From: Candidatus Caccoplasma merdavium
GTDB taxonomy: Bacteria > Bacteroidota > Bacteroidia > Bacteroidales > UBA11471
Assembly (NCBI GenBank): GCA_018715595.1
Contig: DVLI01000008.1
Span: 1 to 64,000, forward strand
Length of the DNA: 64,000 bases
Reading direction: 5' to 3'
This document shows positions 55,172 through 64,000 of the stretch, one piece after another. Positions within the stretch are counted from its first letter, which is position 1, and each line of letters starts with the position of its first letter. The translations under genes were made by a program, and so were the position numbers. A model generated the notes under the pieces. It had not been told where the DNA came from and did not search any database. It saw only the letters and a program-made list of their open reading frames with translations.

Positions 55172-55190
55172 TGAGCATCAATCACACGCC

Positions 55191-56342
55191 ATGAAAAGAA
55201 GTCTAAAAATCATCTTGGCCCTTGCGGCACTCCTTCTCGTCATCTACCTGTGCCTGCCCTACTACGCCCGCCAAGCCCTGCTGCACCTCTACCCCGACAT
55301 CTATGACCTCGACCGCTTCGACAAACACATCGTGCACGCCCCCGACAGCAGCCGGGCATGGCCATCGACGGCCGACTACAACCACTACCGCCTCTCGACC
55401 ACCGAAGCCGCCTACCTCGACACGATGGAGACCACGGCATTTCTGGTCTTCCAGCACGACAGCATTCTGTTTGAGAACTACCGCAACGACGGGTGCGACA
55501 CCCTCACCTCGAACATCTTCTCCGCCACCAAAAGCATCGTAAGCCTCCTCACCGGCATAGCGTGCGGCGAAGGCCGCATAAAGAGCCTCGACGACCCCGT
55601 GGGCAAATATCTGCCCGCATATAACGAAGGGCGCCGAAAAGAAGTCACCCTGCGGAACCTGCTCACCATGAGTGCCTCGCTGAGCTGGGACGAGAGCTAC
55701 ACCTCGCTCTTCTCCATGACCACAAAAGGATATTACGGCGACGACCTCTACCGCCTGGTTACCGAACTCGACGTTACGGGACAACCGGGTCGGCAATACA
55801 CCTACCGCAGCGGCGAGACGCAAGTCCTGGCCTTCGCCCTCGAAGCCGCCACCGGAAAAACGCTGAGCGACTACGCCGAAGAGAAATTGTGGCGGCCGCT
55901 CCAAGCCGAGCACGATGCCTATTGGCTGCTCGACCGAAAAGAGGGCAACGAAAAAGCCTTCTGCTGTTTCCACACCACCGCCCGCGACGCAGCCCGGTTC
56001 GGGCACCTGATGCTCAACGGAGGGAACTGGCACGGGCGGCAACTCGTCCCGCCCGACTACATGCGCGAAGCCATAACACCCGCCTCATACCTGCGCAACC
56101 AGTGGGACAACGGTCCTCTCGACTATTACGGATTTCAATTCTGGATTGTGGACATCGACGGAAAAAACTATCCTTACATGCGGGGAATGTATGGGCAGTA
56201 CATCGTCGTGATACCCGAGCGGGAAGCCATCTTCGTGCGCATGGGGCACAAATCGACCGACGTCTATGTCGGGCCGCATCAAGAAGACCTGTTCCGATAC
56301 TTCGCACTGGCCACGAAAATCCTCGATGCCCGGGAAGGATAG
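55191..56342 (+). CDS. Serine hydrolase of the beta-lactamase/class C family
   Basis: This 383-residue protein has an N-terminal hydrophobic segment (IILALAALLLVIYLCLP) that anchors or exports it. The active-site SxxK is S111-A-T-K114 in IFSATKSIVSLL. The Tyr motif appears as TYRSGETQV near 205, in place of the usual YxN. The fold matches class C beta-lactamases, esterases and D-alanyl peptidases. The third motif is not clear by eye (MGHKSTD near the C-terminus may serve as HxG-like). The substrate is unknown and antibiotic resistance should not be assumed. Confidence 0.82.
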   Translation: MKRSLKIILALAALLLVIYLCLPYYARQALLHLYPDIYDLDRFDKHIVHAPDSSRAWPSTADYNHYRLSTTEAAYLDTMETTAFLVFQHDSILFENYRNDGCDTLTSNIFSATKSIVSLLTGIACGEGRIKSLDDPVGKYLPAYNEGRRKEVTLRNLLTMSASLSWDESYTSLFSMTTKGYYGDDLYRLVTELDVTGQPGRQYTYRSGETQVLAFALEAATGKTLSDYAEEKLWRPLQAEHDAYWLLDRKEGNEKAFCCFHTTARDAARFGHLMLNGGNWHGRQLVPPDYMREAITPASYLRNQWDNGPLDYYGFQFWIVDIDGKNYPYMRGMYGQYIVVIPEREAIFVRMGHKSTDVYVGPHQEDLFRYFALATKILDAREG

Positions 56343-56420
56343 AGAGGGTGCTTTTCTTTCGTTTTCATACTTTTTCCAAACAAAGTCGGACGGAGAGAAA
56401 CATTTTCCGTCCATAACAAC

Positions 56421-56428
56421 TACTTTTG
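56421..56428 (+). promoter_or_regulatory. -7 box, decides the start of the ABC ATPase
   Basis: TACTTTTG lies 28 bases before the ATG at 56456. The upstream ATG at 56426 lies inside this box and cannot be the start. Confidence 0.6.
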
Positions 56429-56455
56429 CAACCGAAAAAGAGAAGAACGACAGAC

Positions 56456-57916
56456 ATGCGCAAAATCATATCTTTGAGCGACGGAGTGGCAGGTGACATA
56501 AACCGCCGCTTTGCAACCCCCATAAACTTTGAGTTGCAAGAGGGGGAACACATAGCCGTCATCGGACTGAACGGAAGCGGAAAAAGCACACTCATACAGA
56601 CCATTACAGGCCAACTTTTCCTGCGAAAAGGCAAGTTGGCTTTCGACTTCGGGCCCGATGCCCACACCTACAATTCCGAAAACATACGCTACGTCACCTT
56701 CAACGATGCCTACGGCACGGCAACGGCCGACTACTATTACCAGCAGCGCTGGAACTCGCAAGACAGCGACCAAGGCCCCTGCGTGAGAGAGGTTCTGAGT
56801 CGAGAGAAATGCGACAACCCGCAATGGAAAACGCACCTCTATACCCTGCTGGGCATCGAGGGCATGCTCGACAAACCCATCATCATGCTCTCGTCGGGTG
56901 AGTTGCGCAAAATGCACATCGCCCGCCTCCTGCTCTCTGCCCCCAAGGTTCTCATTCTCGAAAGTCCCTTCATCGGCCTCGACGCCCCGTCGCGCCAATT
57001 ACTGGTAGACCTCCTGCAACGTCTCATCGAAGAGGCTTCGGTGCAGATAATCCTCGTGGTGACCGCCCCGCAAGACATACCCCCGTTCATCACCCACGTC
57101 TACGAAGTCGAGGCCATGGAGTGCCTTCCCAAACGCACCTTGCAGGAATACCGCACCCACGAAACACTCACTGCCCGCCGCGCCGAGATAAATAACCGCA
57201 ACGTCGTATTGCCCACTCTCCCACCCGCCGAAGGGCAATCGTGCACGGCACAGGAAATCGTACGCTTCGAGAATGTCTCTATCCGTTACGGCAACCGCAC
57301 CATTATCGACCGGCTCAGTTGGACTGTTAAAAACGGGGAAAAGTGGTCATTATCTGGACCTAACGGAGCGGGAAAATCGACATTGTTGAGCCTGGTCTGC
57401 GCCGACAATCCCCAAGCCTACTCGCAAAACATCACCCTCTTCGACCACAAGCGAGGGACCGGCGAAAGCATTTGGGACATCAAACGCCACATCGGCTACG
57501 TCTCGCCCGAGATACACCGCTCCTACCTCAAAGACATTCCCGCCGCCGAAATCGTGGCCTCGGGCTACTACGACACGATAGGTCTTTTCCGCCGGCTTTC
57601 CCCGGGACAGGTCGAGTCGTGCGCGGGCTGGTTGCAGACATTCGGCGTGGAAAGGCTGCGCGACCGTTCGTTTGTGAAACTCTCGTCGGGCGAACAACGC
57701 ATGCTGCTTCTCGCCCGCGCCATGGTGAAAGACCCCGACCTGCTCATTCTCGACGAACCGCTCCACGGACTCGACATTCTCAATAAAGAACGGGCTCGCG
57801 CCATCATCGAAGCCTTTGCCGCACGACCGGGCAAAACCGTCATCTACGTCACGCACTACCCCGAGGAACTCCCGCGGTGCATCGACAAGACATTGATACT
57901 CAAAAGGAACGACTAA
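56456..57916 (+). CDS. ABC ATPase with two nucleotide-binding domains (ModF/PhrA-like)
   Basis: This 486-residue soluble protein holds two ABC ATPase domains and no membrane segment. The first has Walker A GLNGSGKST at 37-45, signature LSSGELRK and Walker B LILESP, where the usual Asp-Glu is Glu-Ser. The second has Walker A GPNGAGKST, signature LSSGEQR and Walker B LILDEP. The degenerate first site and the overall layout resemble the ModF/PhrA group, not classical importers. The function is uncertain; no permease lies nearby. Its stop is six bases from the stop of the convergent flavoenzyme gene. Confidence 0.85.
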   Translation: MRKIISLSDGVAGDINRRFATPINFELQEGEHIAVIGLNGSGKSTLIQTITGQLFLRKGKLAFDFGPDAHTYNSENIRYVTFNDAYGTATADYYYQQRWNSQDSDQGPCVREVLSREKCDNPQWKTHLYTLLGIEGMLDKPIIMLSSGELRKMHIARLLLSAPKVLILESPFIGLDAPSRQLLVDLLQRLIEEASVQIILVVTAPQDIPPFITHVYEVEAMECLPKRTLQEYRTHETLTARRAEINNRNVVLPTLPPAEGQSCTAQEIVRFENVSIRYGNRTIIDRLSWTVKNGEKWSLSGPNGAGKSTLLSLVCADNPQAYSQNITLFDHKRGTGESIWDIKRHIGYVSPEIHRSYLKDIPAAEIVASGYYDTIGLFRRLSPGQVESCAGWLQTFGVERLRDRSFVKLSSGEQRMLLLARAMVKDPDLLILDEPLHGLDILNKERARAIIEAFAARPGKTVIYVTHYPEELPRCIDKTLILKRND

Positions 57917-57922
57917 TCGGAA

Positions 57923-58873
57923 TCAAAACAAGGCTTTTTCTCCGGCGTTTTGCAAAAGCGAACGACAGGTCGCGACCAGCTCCGAAACAATTTCTCCGGC
58001 CGGCTGGATAGCGGAAAGCATCGAAGCGGCTTGCCCGATTTCCAGCTCCCCGGCCTGCAAGTCGCCCTCGAACATTCCTTTCTTGGCACGACCTTTCCCC
58101 AAGAGTACCCGCAACTCATCGGCCGAAGCGCCCCTCTTTTGAGCCTCATCTACGCTGTAAAAGAAATCGTTTTTAACCAATCTTGTAGGTGATAAACTTT
58201 TCAGTGTCAGCAATGTATCTCCTTCGGGCAGTCCCAAGCAACGTGTCTTGAAATCATCGTGGGCAGAGCTTTCGCAAGAGAGGGCAAAACGAGTGCCCAC
58301 CTGCACACCTTCGGCACCCAACATCATCGCGGCCGCCATGGCCTCGCCCGAGGCAATCCCTCCCGCCGCCAGAAGAGGCAGCGAAACAGTTTTGCGCACA
58401 GCCGGGACCAGACACATCGTCGAAGTCTCCTCCCGGCCGTTATGGCCACCGGCCTCGAAGCCTTCGGCCACGACGGCATCGACACCGGCCTGCTCGCACT
58501 TCTTCGCAAAACGGGTAGACGACACGACATGCGCCACGAGAATACCGTGACGATGGAGAAAATCGGTATAAAGCGCCGGATTCCCGGCCGAAGTAAACAC
58601 GATCTTTACCCCTTCGTCGACCAAAATCTGCATCAGCCGGTCCATTTCGGGATACATGAGCGGGACGTTCACGCCGAAGGGTAGGTCGGTTGCCGCCTTA
58701 CATTTCACAATATGCTCGCGCAACGTGTCGGGGTGCATCGACCCCGCACCGAGCAATCCCAGGCCGCCGGCATTGCTCACCGCCGAAGCCAGGCGCCAGC
58801 CGCTGCACCACACCATGCCACCCTGCACGACAGGATAGCGAATGCCAAACAATTCACATACACGATTTGCCAT
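57923..58873 (-). CDS. Nitronate monooxygenase/FabK-like flavoprotein
   Basis: This 316-residue FMN enzyme has the TIM-barrel pattern of the 2-nitropropane dioxygenase and enoyl-ACP reductase II group. Signatures are YPVVQGGMVW near the start, GGLGLLGAGSM, AEGFEAGGHNG with the conserved histidine, and AAGGIASGEAM with EGVQVGTRF binding the FMN phosphate. The substrate could be an alkyl nitronate or enoyl-ACP; the sequence does not decide. The frame opens at 59029, but the ATG at 58873 gives the conserved MANRVCELFGI start, and a hairpin lies in the upstream extension. Confidence 0.88.
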   Translation of the reverse strand: MANRVCELFGIRYPVVQGGMVWCSGWRLASAVSNAGGLGLLGAGSMHPDTLREHIVKCKAATDLPFGVNVPLMYPEMDRLMQILVDEGVKIVFTSAGNPALYTDFLHRHGILVAHVVSSTRFAKKCEQAGVDAVVAEGFEAGGHNGREETSTMCLVPAVRKTVSLPLLAAGGIASGEAMAAAMMLGAEGVQVGTRFALSCESSAHDDFKTRCLGLPEGDTLLTLKSLSPTRLVKNDFFYSVDEAQKRGASADELRVLLGKGRAKKGMFEGDLQAGELEIGQAASMLSAIQPAGEIVSELVATCRSLLQNAGEKALF

Positions 58874-58903
58874 AAGAAGATTTTTTATTCGGTCTGAAAT
58901 TCT

Positions 58904-58947
58904 CTTCATCAAGAACAAGCGAGGGAGCCGGCGGGTTCTTGATGAGG
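58904..58947 (-). terminator. Stem-loop between the flavoenzyme and small membrane protein genes
   Basis: CATCAAGAAC (58907-58916) pairs with GTTCTTGATG (58935-58944), with a few flanking pairs. No strong T run follows on the minus strand. It may end the transcript from 58977-59432. Confidence 0.45.
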
Positions 58948-58976
58948 GGGGGCGGTCGGGAGAGCCCGAATCACCG

Positions 58977-59432
58977 TCAGAAACCGCGCCGCAGCTTGTA
59001 ACGCAAAGAACGGGTGCCCGGCGCCACACTGTCGACCCGGTACACGGCCATGCGCGAACCGGCGGGAATCATCGACACGACGGTATTTTCGGCGAGCGGC
59101 ACCGCATGCACCAATGCCGGGAAACGCGTCAGGGCAACCTCGGGAGCGAGGAACAGGGTGGAATCATTCGCCTCGGCAAAAGCCGACACATCTCCTTCGA
59201 AATAGGCCGAGACAAAGCAAAAATAGGCATAATGATGACGCTGATACAACGTATCGGCCAGAGCATAACGGAACCAACTTTCCTCGGTCGGCTCATCGGC
59301 CGTCGCCGGCGGGGCGATGGGCACGTCCGTCGCCGAAGGCTGTTCGGTGGCGCGATGGCTCCGCCAAAAATAGAATCCCAATGCCACCACCAGCAGCAAC
59401 AAGAATGACCACACGAGCGAACTTTTCTTCAT
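58977..59432 (-). CDS. Small membrane-anchored protein of unknown function
   Basis: This 151-residue protein has one N-terminal membrane helix (LVWSFLLLLVVALGFYFW, about 5-22) then a polar linker (SATDVPIAPPATADE). A periplasmic domain of about 100 residues follows, with SWFRYALADTLYQRHHYAYF and IPAGSRMAVYRVD. I do not recognise a family. The open frame continues upstream to 59756, but the promoter at 59509-59516 makes the ATG at 59432 the best start. Confidence 0.65.
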   Translation of the reverse strand: MKKSSLVWSFLLLLVVALGFYFWRSHRATEQPSATDVPIAPPATADEPTEESWFRYALADTLYQRHHYAYFCFVSAYFEGDVSAFAEANDSTLFLAPEVALTRFPALVHAVPLAENTVVSMIPAGSRMAVYRVDSVAPGTRSLRYKLRRGF

Positions 59433-59508
59433 AACTGAAAAAATTGTAGAGAAACAGAGGAAGTGTCTGTCTGGCATTGCTTTCACAACTGCGACGTCCT
59501 CCCGATGA

Positions 59509-59516
59509 CAAATATA
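59509..59516 (-). promoter_or_regulatory. -7 box for the small membrane protein gene
   Basis: The minus strand reads TATATTTG, 77 bases before the ATG. Confidence 0.55.
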
Positions 59517-59732
59517 GCAAAAGATAAGAGTCGGGACAAAAAAGGGAAGCAAAGTTTTCGGGTTGGGGCATGCCGGGACATGCATTATATAAAAGAACAG
59601 AGGAAAACCCTTACACACGTCCGTCACGCCGGAACAGCCCCGGAACCCAAGAAAAAAAATGACGAGCAAACGGCTAAGCCTGTGGATTCCCCGTCGAGCG
59701 GGGAAAGGACATCGCAAAAAGAGCAAAAGAAA

Positions 59733-59764
59733 CAAAAGCGGCTTGCCATGTGGCAAGCCGCTTT
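59733..59764 (-). terminator. Terminator after the tRNA-Val cluster
   Basis: AAAGCGGCTTGCCA (59735-59748) pairs with TGGCAAGCCGCTTT (59751-59764). On the minus strand the stem is followed by TGTTTCTTTTGC. It ends the three-tRNA transcript. Confidence 0.8.
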
Positions 59765-59776
59765 GTATCGGGAAGT

Positions 59777-59850
59777 GGGTGCTGAGGGATTCGAACCCCC
59801 GACCCTCTGCTTGTAAGGCAGATGCTCTGAACCAGCTGAGCTAAGCACCC
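59777..59850 (-). tRNA. tRNA-Val (TAC), copy nearest the terminator
   Basis: This 74-base cloverleaf has acceptor GGGTGCT/AGCACCC, D stem GCTC/GAGC, anticodon stem TCTGC/GCAGA with loop CTTACAA, and T loop TTCGAAT. The anticodon TAC reads valine codons. CCA is not encoded. It is identical to the next two copies. Confidence 0.95.
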
Positions 59851-59901
59851 GGATAATATCCCCGAAGGGATAGGGAAATATGGATATTTTTTGAAAGGAG
59901 T

Positions 59902-59975
59902 GGGTGCTGAGGGATTCGAACCCCCGACCCTCTGCTTGTAAGGCAGATGCTCTGAACCAGCTGAGCTAAGCACCC
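59902..59975 (-). tRNA. tRNA-Val (TAC), middle copy
   Basis: The same 74-base sequence as the neighbouring copies. It is separated from the first by 51 bases and from the third by 109 bases. Confidence 0.95.
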
Positions 59976-60084
59976 TTTCAAAAAAATATGATTTCAAAAA
60001 ACTCGGTTTCTCTCTCGAAACGTGTTCCTCGGCCTTTACGACCCCGGAATCCTACACCCGCACCTCAGAAGTGGGTATCGGAGT

Positions 60085-60158
60085 GGGTGCTGAGGGATTC
60101 GAACCCCCGACCCTCTGCTTGTAAGGCAGATGCTCTGAACCAGCTGAGCTAAGCACCC
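60085..60158 (-). tRNA. tRNA-Val (TAC), promoter-proximal copy
   Basis: The same 74-base sequence. It lies 29 bases downstream of the TACCTTTG box at 60187-60194 and is the first of the three in the transcript. Confidence 0.95.
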
Positions 60159-60186
60159 GAAAGAGTTTTGCTTTTTTAAAGCGATG

Positions 60187-60194
60187 CAAAGGTA
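60187..60194 (-). promoter_or_regulatory. -7 box for the tRNA-Val cluster
   Basis: The minus strand reads TACCTTTG, the same box as before tRNA-Met. Confidence 0.6.
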
Positions 60195-60276
60195 CAAGAA
60201 ATTTTCTTCTGACAAAACAAAATCGCTTTTTTTCTTCAAAAAACGATAAATCTTTGGGAGAAACGAGCAGATATTG

Positions 60277-60284
60277 TACCTTTG
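60277..60284 (+). promoter_or_regulatory. -7 box for purB
   Basis: TACCTTTG matches TAnnTTTG, 33 bases before the purB ATG at 60317. It rules out the longer frame from 60254. Confidence 0.6.
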
Positions 60285-60316
60285 TTTTTCACAATCAAGC
60301 AAAAAACTCAAAAAAC

Positions 60317-61663
60317 ATGGAATTGTCTTCGCTTACAGCCGTCTCGCCTATCGACGGGCGCTATCACGGCAAAACCGCAGTTCTCTCGGAATACTTTTCG
60401 GAATTTGCGCTCATTCGCTACCGGGTGCGCGTCGAAATCGAATATTTCATCGCCTTGTGCGAACTTCCGCTTCCGCAGCTCCAATCATTGAGCCACGACC
60501 GTTTCGACGCCCTCCGCGCCATATATAAGGATTTCACGCCGGCCGACGCCGCCCGTGTGAAAGAAATCGAGAGCGTGACCAACCACGACGTGAAAGCCGT
60601 CGAATACTTCATCAAAGAAAAATTCGACGCACTGGGCGGCCTCGAAGCCTACAAGGAGTTTATCCACTTCGGGCTCACCTCGCAAGACATCAACAACACC
60701 TCGGTACCCCTCTCCATCAAAGAGGCACTCGACCAGGTCTACTACCCGATGCTCGACGAGCTCATCGCCCAATGCCGCGCATACGCCGAAGCGTGGAAAG
60801 AGATTCCCATGCTGGCCAAGACCCACGGACAACCGGCATCACCCACCCGCCTGGGCAAAGAGATGATGGTTTTCGTCTACCGGCTCGAACAGCAGGTCAA
60901 ACTGCTGAAAGCCACCCCCATCAGCGGTAAATTCGGCGGCGCCACGGGCAACTTCAACGCCCACCGCTTTGCCTATCCCGGCTACGACTGGCCCGCTTTT
61001 GCCAAGACATTCCTCTCGGAAAAACTGGGCATCGAACGGGAAATGTGGACCACCCAAATCTCGAACTACGACAATCTGGCCGCCCTCTTCGACGGACTGC
61101 GCCGCATCAACACGATTCTCATCGACCTCGACCGCGACTTCTGGCAATACATCTCGATGGAATACTTCAAACAAAAAATCAAAGCCGGAGAGGTAGGGTC
61201 GAGCGCCATGCCCCACAAGGTCAACCCCATCGACTTTGAAAATTCCGAAGGCAACCTCGGCCTTGCCAACGCCATTCTCGAACACCTGGCCACGAAACTG
61301 CCCGTCTCCCGGCTGCAACGCGACTTGACCGACTCGACCGTGCTGCGCAACGTCGGCGTGCCCATGGGCCATATCCTCATCGCCTTCCAAAGCACCATGA
61401 AAGGTCTCGGCAAACTCTTGCTCAACGAGAATGCCATCTACAACGACCTCGACAAGATGTGGAACGTCTGCGCCGAAGGCATACAGACGATTCTCCGCCG
61501 CGAAGGTTATCCCAAACCCTACGAAGCCCTGAAAGCCCTGACCCGCACCAACAACGTGGTCGACGAGAAAGCCATTCACGATTTCATCGAGACACTCAAT
61601 GTGAGCGAAGCCGTGAAAGAAGAGTTGCGCGCCATTACCCCGCACAACTACACGGGCTTTTAA
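60317..61663 (+). CDS. purB: Adenylosuccinate lyase
   Basis: This 448-residue enzyme of the fumarase/aspartase superfamily works twice in purine synthesis, releasing fumarate from SAICAR and adenylosuccinate. Near the start, SPIDGRYHGKTAVLSEYFSE is the typical PurB opening. HFGLTSQDINNTS and KTHGQPASPTRLGKE carry substrate and catalytic residues. The flexible signature loop is SSAMPHKVNPIDFEN at about 295-309, with the catalytic serine. It is monocistronic, with its own promoter and terminator. Confidence 0.95.
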   Translation: MELSSLTAVSPIDGRYHGKTAVLSEYFSEFALIRYRVRVEIEYFIALCELPLPQLQSLSHDRFDALRAIYKDFTPADAARVKEIESVTNHDVKAVEYFIKEKFDALGGLEAYKEFIHFGLTSQDINNTSVPLSIKEALDQVYYPMLDELIAQCRAYAEAWKEIPMLAKTHGQPASPTRLGKEMMVFVYRLEQQVKLLKATPISGKFGGATGNFNAHRFAYPGYDWPAFAKTFLSEKLGIEREMWTTQISNYDNLAALFDGLRRINTILIDLDRDFWQYISMEYFKQKIKAGEVGSSAMPHKVNPIDFENSEGNLGLANAILEHLATKLPVSRLQRDLTDSTVLRNVGVPMGHILIAFQSTMKGLGKLLLNENAIYNDLDKMWNVCAEGIQTILRREGYPKPYEALKALTRTNNVVDEKAIHDFIETLNVSEAVKEELRAITPHNYTGF

Positions 61664-61686
61664 CCCTCCGACGAACCGTTTCAGAA

Positions 61687-61719
61687 AAACAGCAGGGAGT
61701 CTCCTTCCTGCTGTTTTTT
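61687..61719 (+). terminator. Rho-independent terminator after purB
   Basis: AAACAGCAGG (61687-61696) pairs with CCTGCTGTTT (61707-61716), followed by TTT. Confidence 0.85.
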
Positions 61720-61777
61720 GTCACCTCACAGCTCCGACACCCCGCCCAGTCATGAAAGATGAGCGCTCCCCGCAGCA

Positions 61778-61818
61778 CAAAAAAAGCGCCGCCCCGCGAT
61801 AAATTGCGGGGCGGCGCT
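61778..61818 (-). terminator. Rho-independent terminator after alaS
   Basis: AGCGCCGCCCCGC (61785-61797) pairs with GCGGGGCGGCGCT (61806-61818). On the minus strand the stem is followed by TTTTTTTGTGC. Confidence 0.88.
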
Positions 61819-61843
61819 CAATATTATAAAAGGGTGTTCATTC

Positions 61844-64000
61844 TCACTTCGTCACGGTAGAGACAATCTCGTCAACCGCAACAGGTATGCCTTCGGCATT
61901 CTTGCCACCGGCTTGTGCGAAATAGGGTTGGCCTCCACCGCCGCCCTGTATGTGCTTGGCCGCATTGCGCACCAGCTGCGAGGCATTGAATCCCGCCTCA
62001 ACAAGATCATCGCTCAGCGCCACGGTAAGAAGCGGCTTGTTGGCCACATCGACCGTACCGGCGACAAAGAGCATACGCTCCATCTTTTCGGCACGAATCT
62101 GGAAAGCGAGGTTCTTCACCACTTCGGCCTCCATGGCCACCTTCAAGGCAATCACATGAATACCATTTTCGAGATGAGCCTCACGCAACAGGCGATCCTT
62201 GATTTCGGCAACGCGTTTACGGGCAAATTCTTCGGCATGTTTCTTCAACTCACTGTTTTCATCGACGGTGCGACGAATGGCCGAAATGATGTCGGGCACG
62301 TTGTTGAACATGTTGCGCACCAGCTCCATGATGTCAATGACCGACTCAAAATGCTTCTCCGAACCTTCGGCTGTTATGGCCTCGATACGTCGAATGCCCG
62401 CAGCCGTAGAACTCTCCGACAGGATATGTATCATACCGATTTGTCCCGTATTGGCCACATGGGTACCTCCACAAAGTTCTATCGACGAGCCGTAACGTAT
62501 GACGCGTACCTCTTCGCCATATTTCTCTCCGAAGAGAGCCATGGCCCCCATGGCCTTGGCCTCGGCAAGGGGCATCGAACGATGCTCGTCAAGGGGCAAG
62601 CAGGCCCGCACTTTCTGGTTGGCGCGGCGCTCAACCTCGCGCAGCTCCTCTTTGGTCAGTTTCTGGAAGTGGGAGAAATCAAAGCGCAGCGACTGGGGCG
62701 AGACATAAGAACCTTTCTGCTCGACATGCGAACCCAGCACCTCCCGCAAAGCCTCATGCAGGAGGTGGGTTGCGGTGTGATTGCATGCCGTCGCCAAACG
62801 GTTGGCCGCATTGACCTCGGCATGGAATGCAGCCGACACCTCGGAGGGAAGTTGTTCCACGATGTGCACGGCCAGGTTGTTCTCGCGTTTGGTCGTCACG
62901 ACGGCAACCTTCTCCCCGCTCTCGGAGGTAAGGGTTCCCGTATCGCCCACCTGTCCGCCCATCTCGGCATAGAACGGGGTCACCGAAAGTACCAGTTGGT
63001 AGTAGTCCTTGTTTTTCTGACGGATTTTGCGGTAACGCAAAATTTCGGTATCGCAAGAGAGAAGGTCATATCCCACAAACTGAGGTTCCCCTTCGCGCAG
63101 GACGACCCAGTCACCGGTCTCCACGGAGGCGGCGTTGCGGGCACGCTCTTTCTGTTCCTGCATGCGCACGTTGAAGCCGTCGATGTCGACGGTGAGATGG
63201 TTTTCTTTGAGAATCAATTCGGTCAGGTCGAGCGGGAAGCCATAGGTGTCATAAAGCACAAAGGCATCGTCACCGCTAACACACTCCTTTCCCGCAGCCC
63301 GGACATCGGCCATCACCTTGTCGAGCAAACGCATGCCGGTGGCCAGCGTGCGGAGGAAAGCCTCTTCTTCTTCCTTGATAACTTTCTCTATCAAGTTCTT
63401 TTGGGCCACAAGCTCGGGATAGGCGTCGCCCATCGTGTCGATGAGCGTGGGCAACAACTTATAGATAAACGGCTGTTGGAATCCGAGGAAGGTATAGCCG
63501 TAGCGCACGGCACGACGCAAGATGCGGCGTATCACATAACCGGCCTTGGCATTGGAGGGCAACTGCCCGTCGGTGATGGAGAAGGAGATGGTGCGCACAT
63601 GGTCGGCAATGACACGCATGGCAACATCGCAATGGGCATCGTCGCCGTAGTTGCGGCCGGCCAAACGGCCGATGGCCTGAATCAGGGGTTGGAACACGTC
63701 GGTATCGTAGTTCGACGTTTTTCCCTGCAAGGCCATGCAGAGCCGCTCAAAGCCCATGCCGGTATCGATGACCTTGGCGGGCAGCGGTTCGAGTGAGCCG
63801 TCGGCCTTGCGGTTGTATTGCATAAAGACGAGGTTCCAGATTTCGATGACCTGCGGGTGGCTCTGGTTGACGAGCGTAAGGCCGTCGACGGCAGCGCGTT
63901 CGGCATCGCTGCGCAGGTCGATGTGTATCTCCGAGCAAGGGCCGCAGGGTCCCGTATCGCCCATCTCCCAGAAATTGTCATGACGGTTACCGTTGATGAT
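61844..64000 (-). CDS. alaS: Alanyl-tRNA synthetase, N-terminus outside the window
   Basis: The frame runs open to position 64000, so 719 residues are present and about 150 N-terminal residues are missing. The visible part starts in the aminoacylation domain ([20 protein letters not shown], ending class II motif 2 region). The editing domain has zinc ligands HTATH and CGGTH. The C-terminal C-Ala domain closes with [14 protein letters not shown]. It charges tRNA-Ala and clears Ser- and Gly-tRNA-Ala. The ATG at 63964 is internal, not the start. Confidence 0.94.
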   Translation of the reverse strand: MINGNRHDNFWEMGDTGPCGPCSEIHIDLRSDAERAAVDGLTLVNQSHPQVIEIWNLVFMQYNRKADGSLEPLPAKVIDTGMGFERLCMALQGKTSNYDTDVFQPLIQAIGRLAGRNYGDDAHCDVAMRVIADHVRTISFSITDGQLPSNAKAGYVIRRILRRAVRYGYTFLGFQQPFIYKLLPTLIDTMGDAYPELVAQKNLIEKVIKEEEEAFLRTLATGMRLLDKVMADVRAAGKECVSGDDAFVLYDTYGFPLDLTELILKENHLTVDIDGFNVRMQEQKERARNAASVETGDWVVLREGEPQFVGYDLLSCDTEILRYRKIRQKNKDYYQLVLSVTPFYAEMGGQVGDTGTLTSESGEKVAVVTTKRENNLAVHIVEQLPSEVSAAFHAEVNAANRLATACNHTATHLLHEALREVLGSHVEQKGSYVSPQSLRFDFSHFQKLTKEELREVERRANQKVRACLPLDEHRSMPLAEAKAMGAMALFGEKYGEEVRVIRYGSSIELCGGTHVANTGQIGMIHILSESSTAAGIRRIEAITAEGSEKHFESVIDIMELVRNMFNNVPDIISAIRRTVDENSELKKHAEEFARKRVAEIKDRLLREAHLENGIHVIALKVAMEAEVVKNLAFQIRAEKMERMLFVAGTVDVANKPLLTVALSDDLVEAGFNASQLVRNAAKHIQGGGGGQPYFAQAGGKNAEGIPVAVDEIVSTVTK

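Larger units (their letters stand above)
54564..55190. other. Intergenic gap, 627 bases, between divergent genes
   Basis: This gap holds the promoter boxes of both flanking genes and an isolated terminator-like hairpin at 55050-55086. A 114-codon frame on the minus strand (54837-55181) reads through the hairpin and has no recognised domain. I cannot support a gene here, but the hairpin suggests a short plus-strand transcript. Confidence 0.4.

Noticed and set aside
54837..55181. 114-codon minus-strand frame beside the serine hydrolase
   Set aside because: It runs through a terminator hairpin and has no conserved motif. It may still be worth a second look as a small transcript, but not as a protein.
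55191..56342. Calling the serine hydrolase a beta-lactamase resistance gene
   Set aside because: Only the shared fold and SxxK motif are visible. Many esterases and peptidases of the family have them, and the Tyr motif is atypical.
1..64000. CRISPR array, prophage, insertion sequence or origin
   Set aside because: No spaced short repeats with unique spacers, no transposase or phage genes, and no DnaA-box cluster were seen. The only arrays are the 86-bp repeat and the microsatellite.

Overview
The window looks like a chromosomal segment from a Bacteroidales gut bacterium. The support is two SusC/SusD pairs, a one-protein hybrid two-component regulator, Bacteroidetes-type -7 promoter boxes (TAnnTTTG) with few Shine-Dalgarno sequences, a TonB/ExbB/ExbD/ExbD energising operon, and C-terminal tails resembling type 9 secretion signals. 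GC content is roughly 50% by eye. A Barnesiella- or Coprobacter-like genus is possible, but that is a guess from gene content and not a measured assignment.

Layout. Positions 1-3.2 kb hold a cut tRNA-Met, a small outer-membrane barrel, a DUF4861-like secreted protein and an inositol-monophosphatase family enzyme. From 3.3 to 9.8 kb a conserved operon encodes ExbB, two ExbD proteins, TonB, a small membrane protein, an orphan PstS-like lipoprotein and a TPR protein. Between 9.9 and 10.2 kb is a GA/AT microsatellite with a G-quadruplex-type G tract. From 10.3 to 18.4 kb are housekeeping genes: class II aldolase, arginine decarboxylase, TruA, a drug/metabolite transporter, a DUF3256 protein behind a striking 86-bp tandem repeat, HU, a 30-residue ribosomal-type protein, and RNase G. 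From 18.5 to 28.9 kb are a nucleoside phosphorylase, a small secreted protein, a PorE-like OmpA lipoprotein, a glycosyltransferase, an acetyltransferase, HisS, a DUF2027/Smr protein, and the queuosine genes queA and queF.

The accessory heart of the window is 29.1-54.6 kb, all on the minus strand: a polysaccharide-utilisation locus. Transcription runs from a hybrid sensor/AraC regulator, then a PL1-type pectate lyase, a fasciclin lipoprotein, SusC, SusD, two more fasciclin lipoproteins, a second SusC and SusD, and finally a secreted beta-helix protein under its own promoter. The likely substrate is pectin or pectate: the lyase cuts at the surface, SusD and fasciclin lipoproteins bind the products, and SusC proteins import them with TonB energy. 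No glycoside hydrolase for finishing the oligosaccharides is present, so that step must be encoded elsewhere. Use of fasciclin lipoproteins where SusE/SusF-type binding proteins usually sit is the most unusual feature.

From 55.2 kb to the end are a serine hydrolase, a tandem ABC ATPase, a nitronate-monooxygenase/FabK-like flavoenzyme, a small membrane protein, three identical tRNA-Val genes, PurB, and AlaS cut by the window edge.
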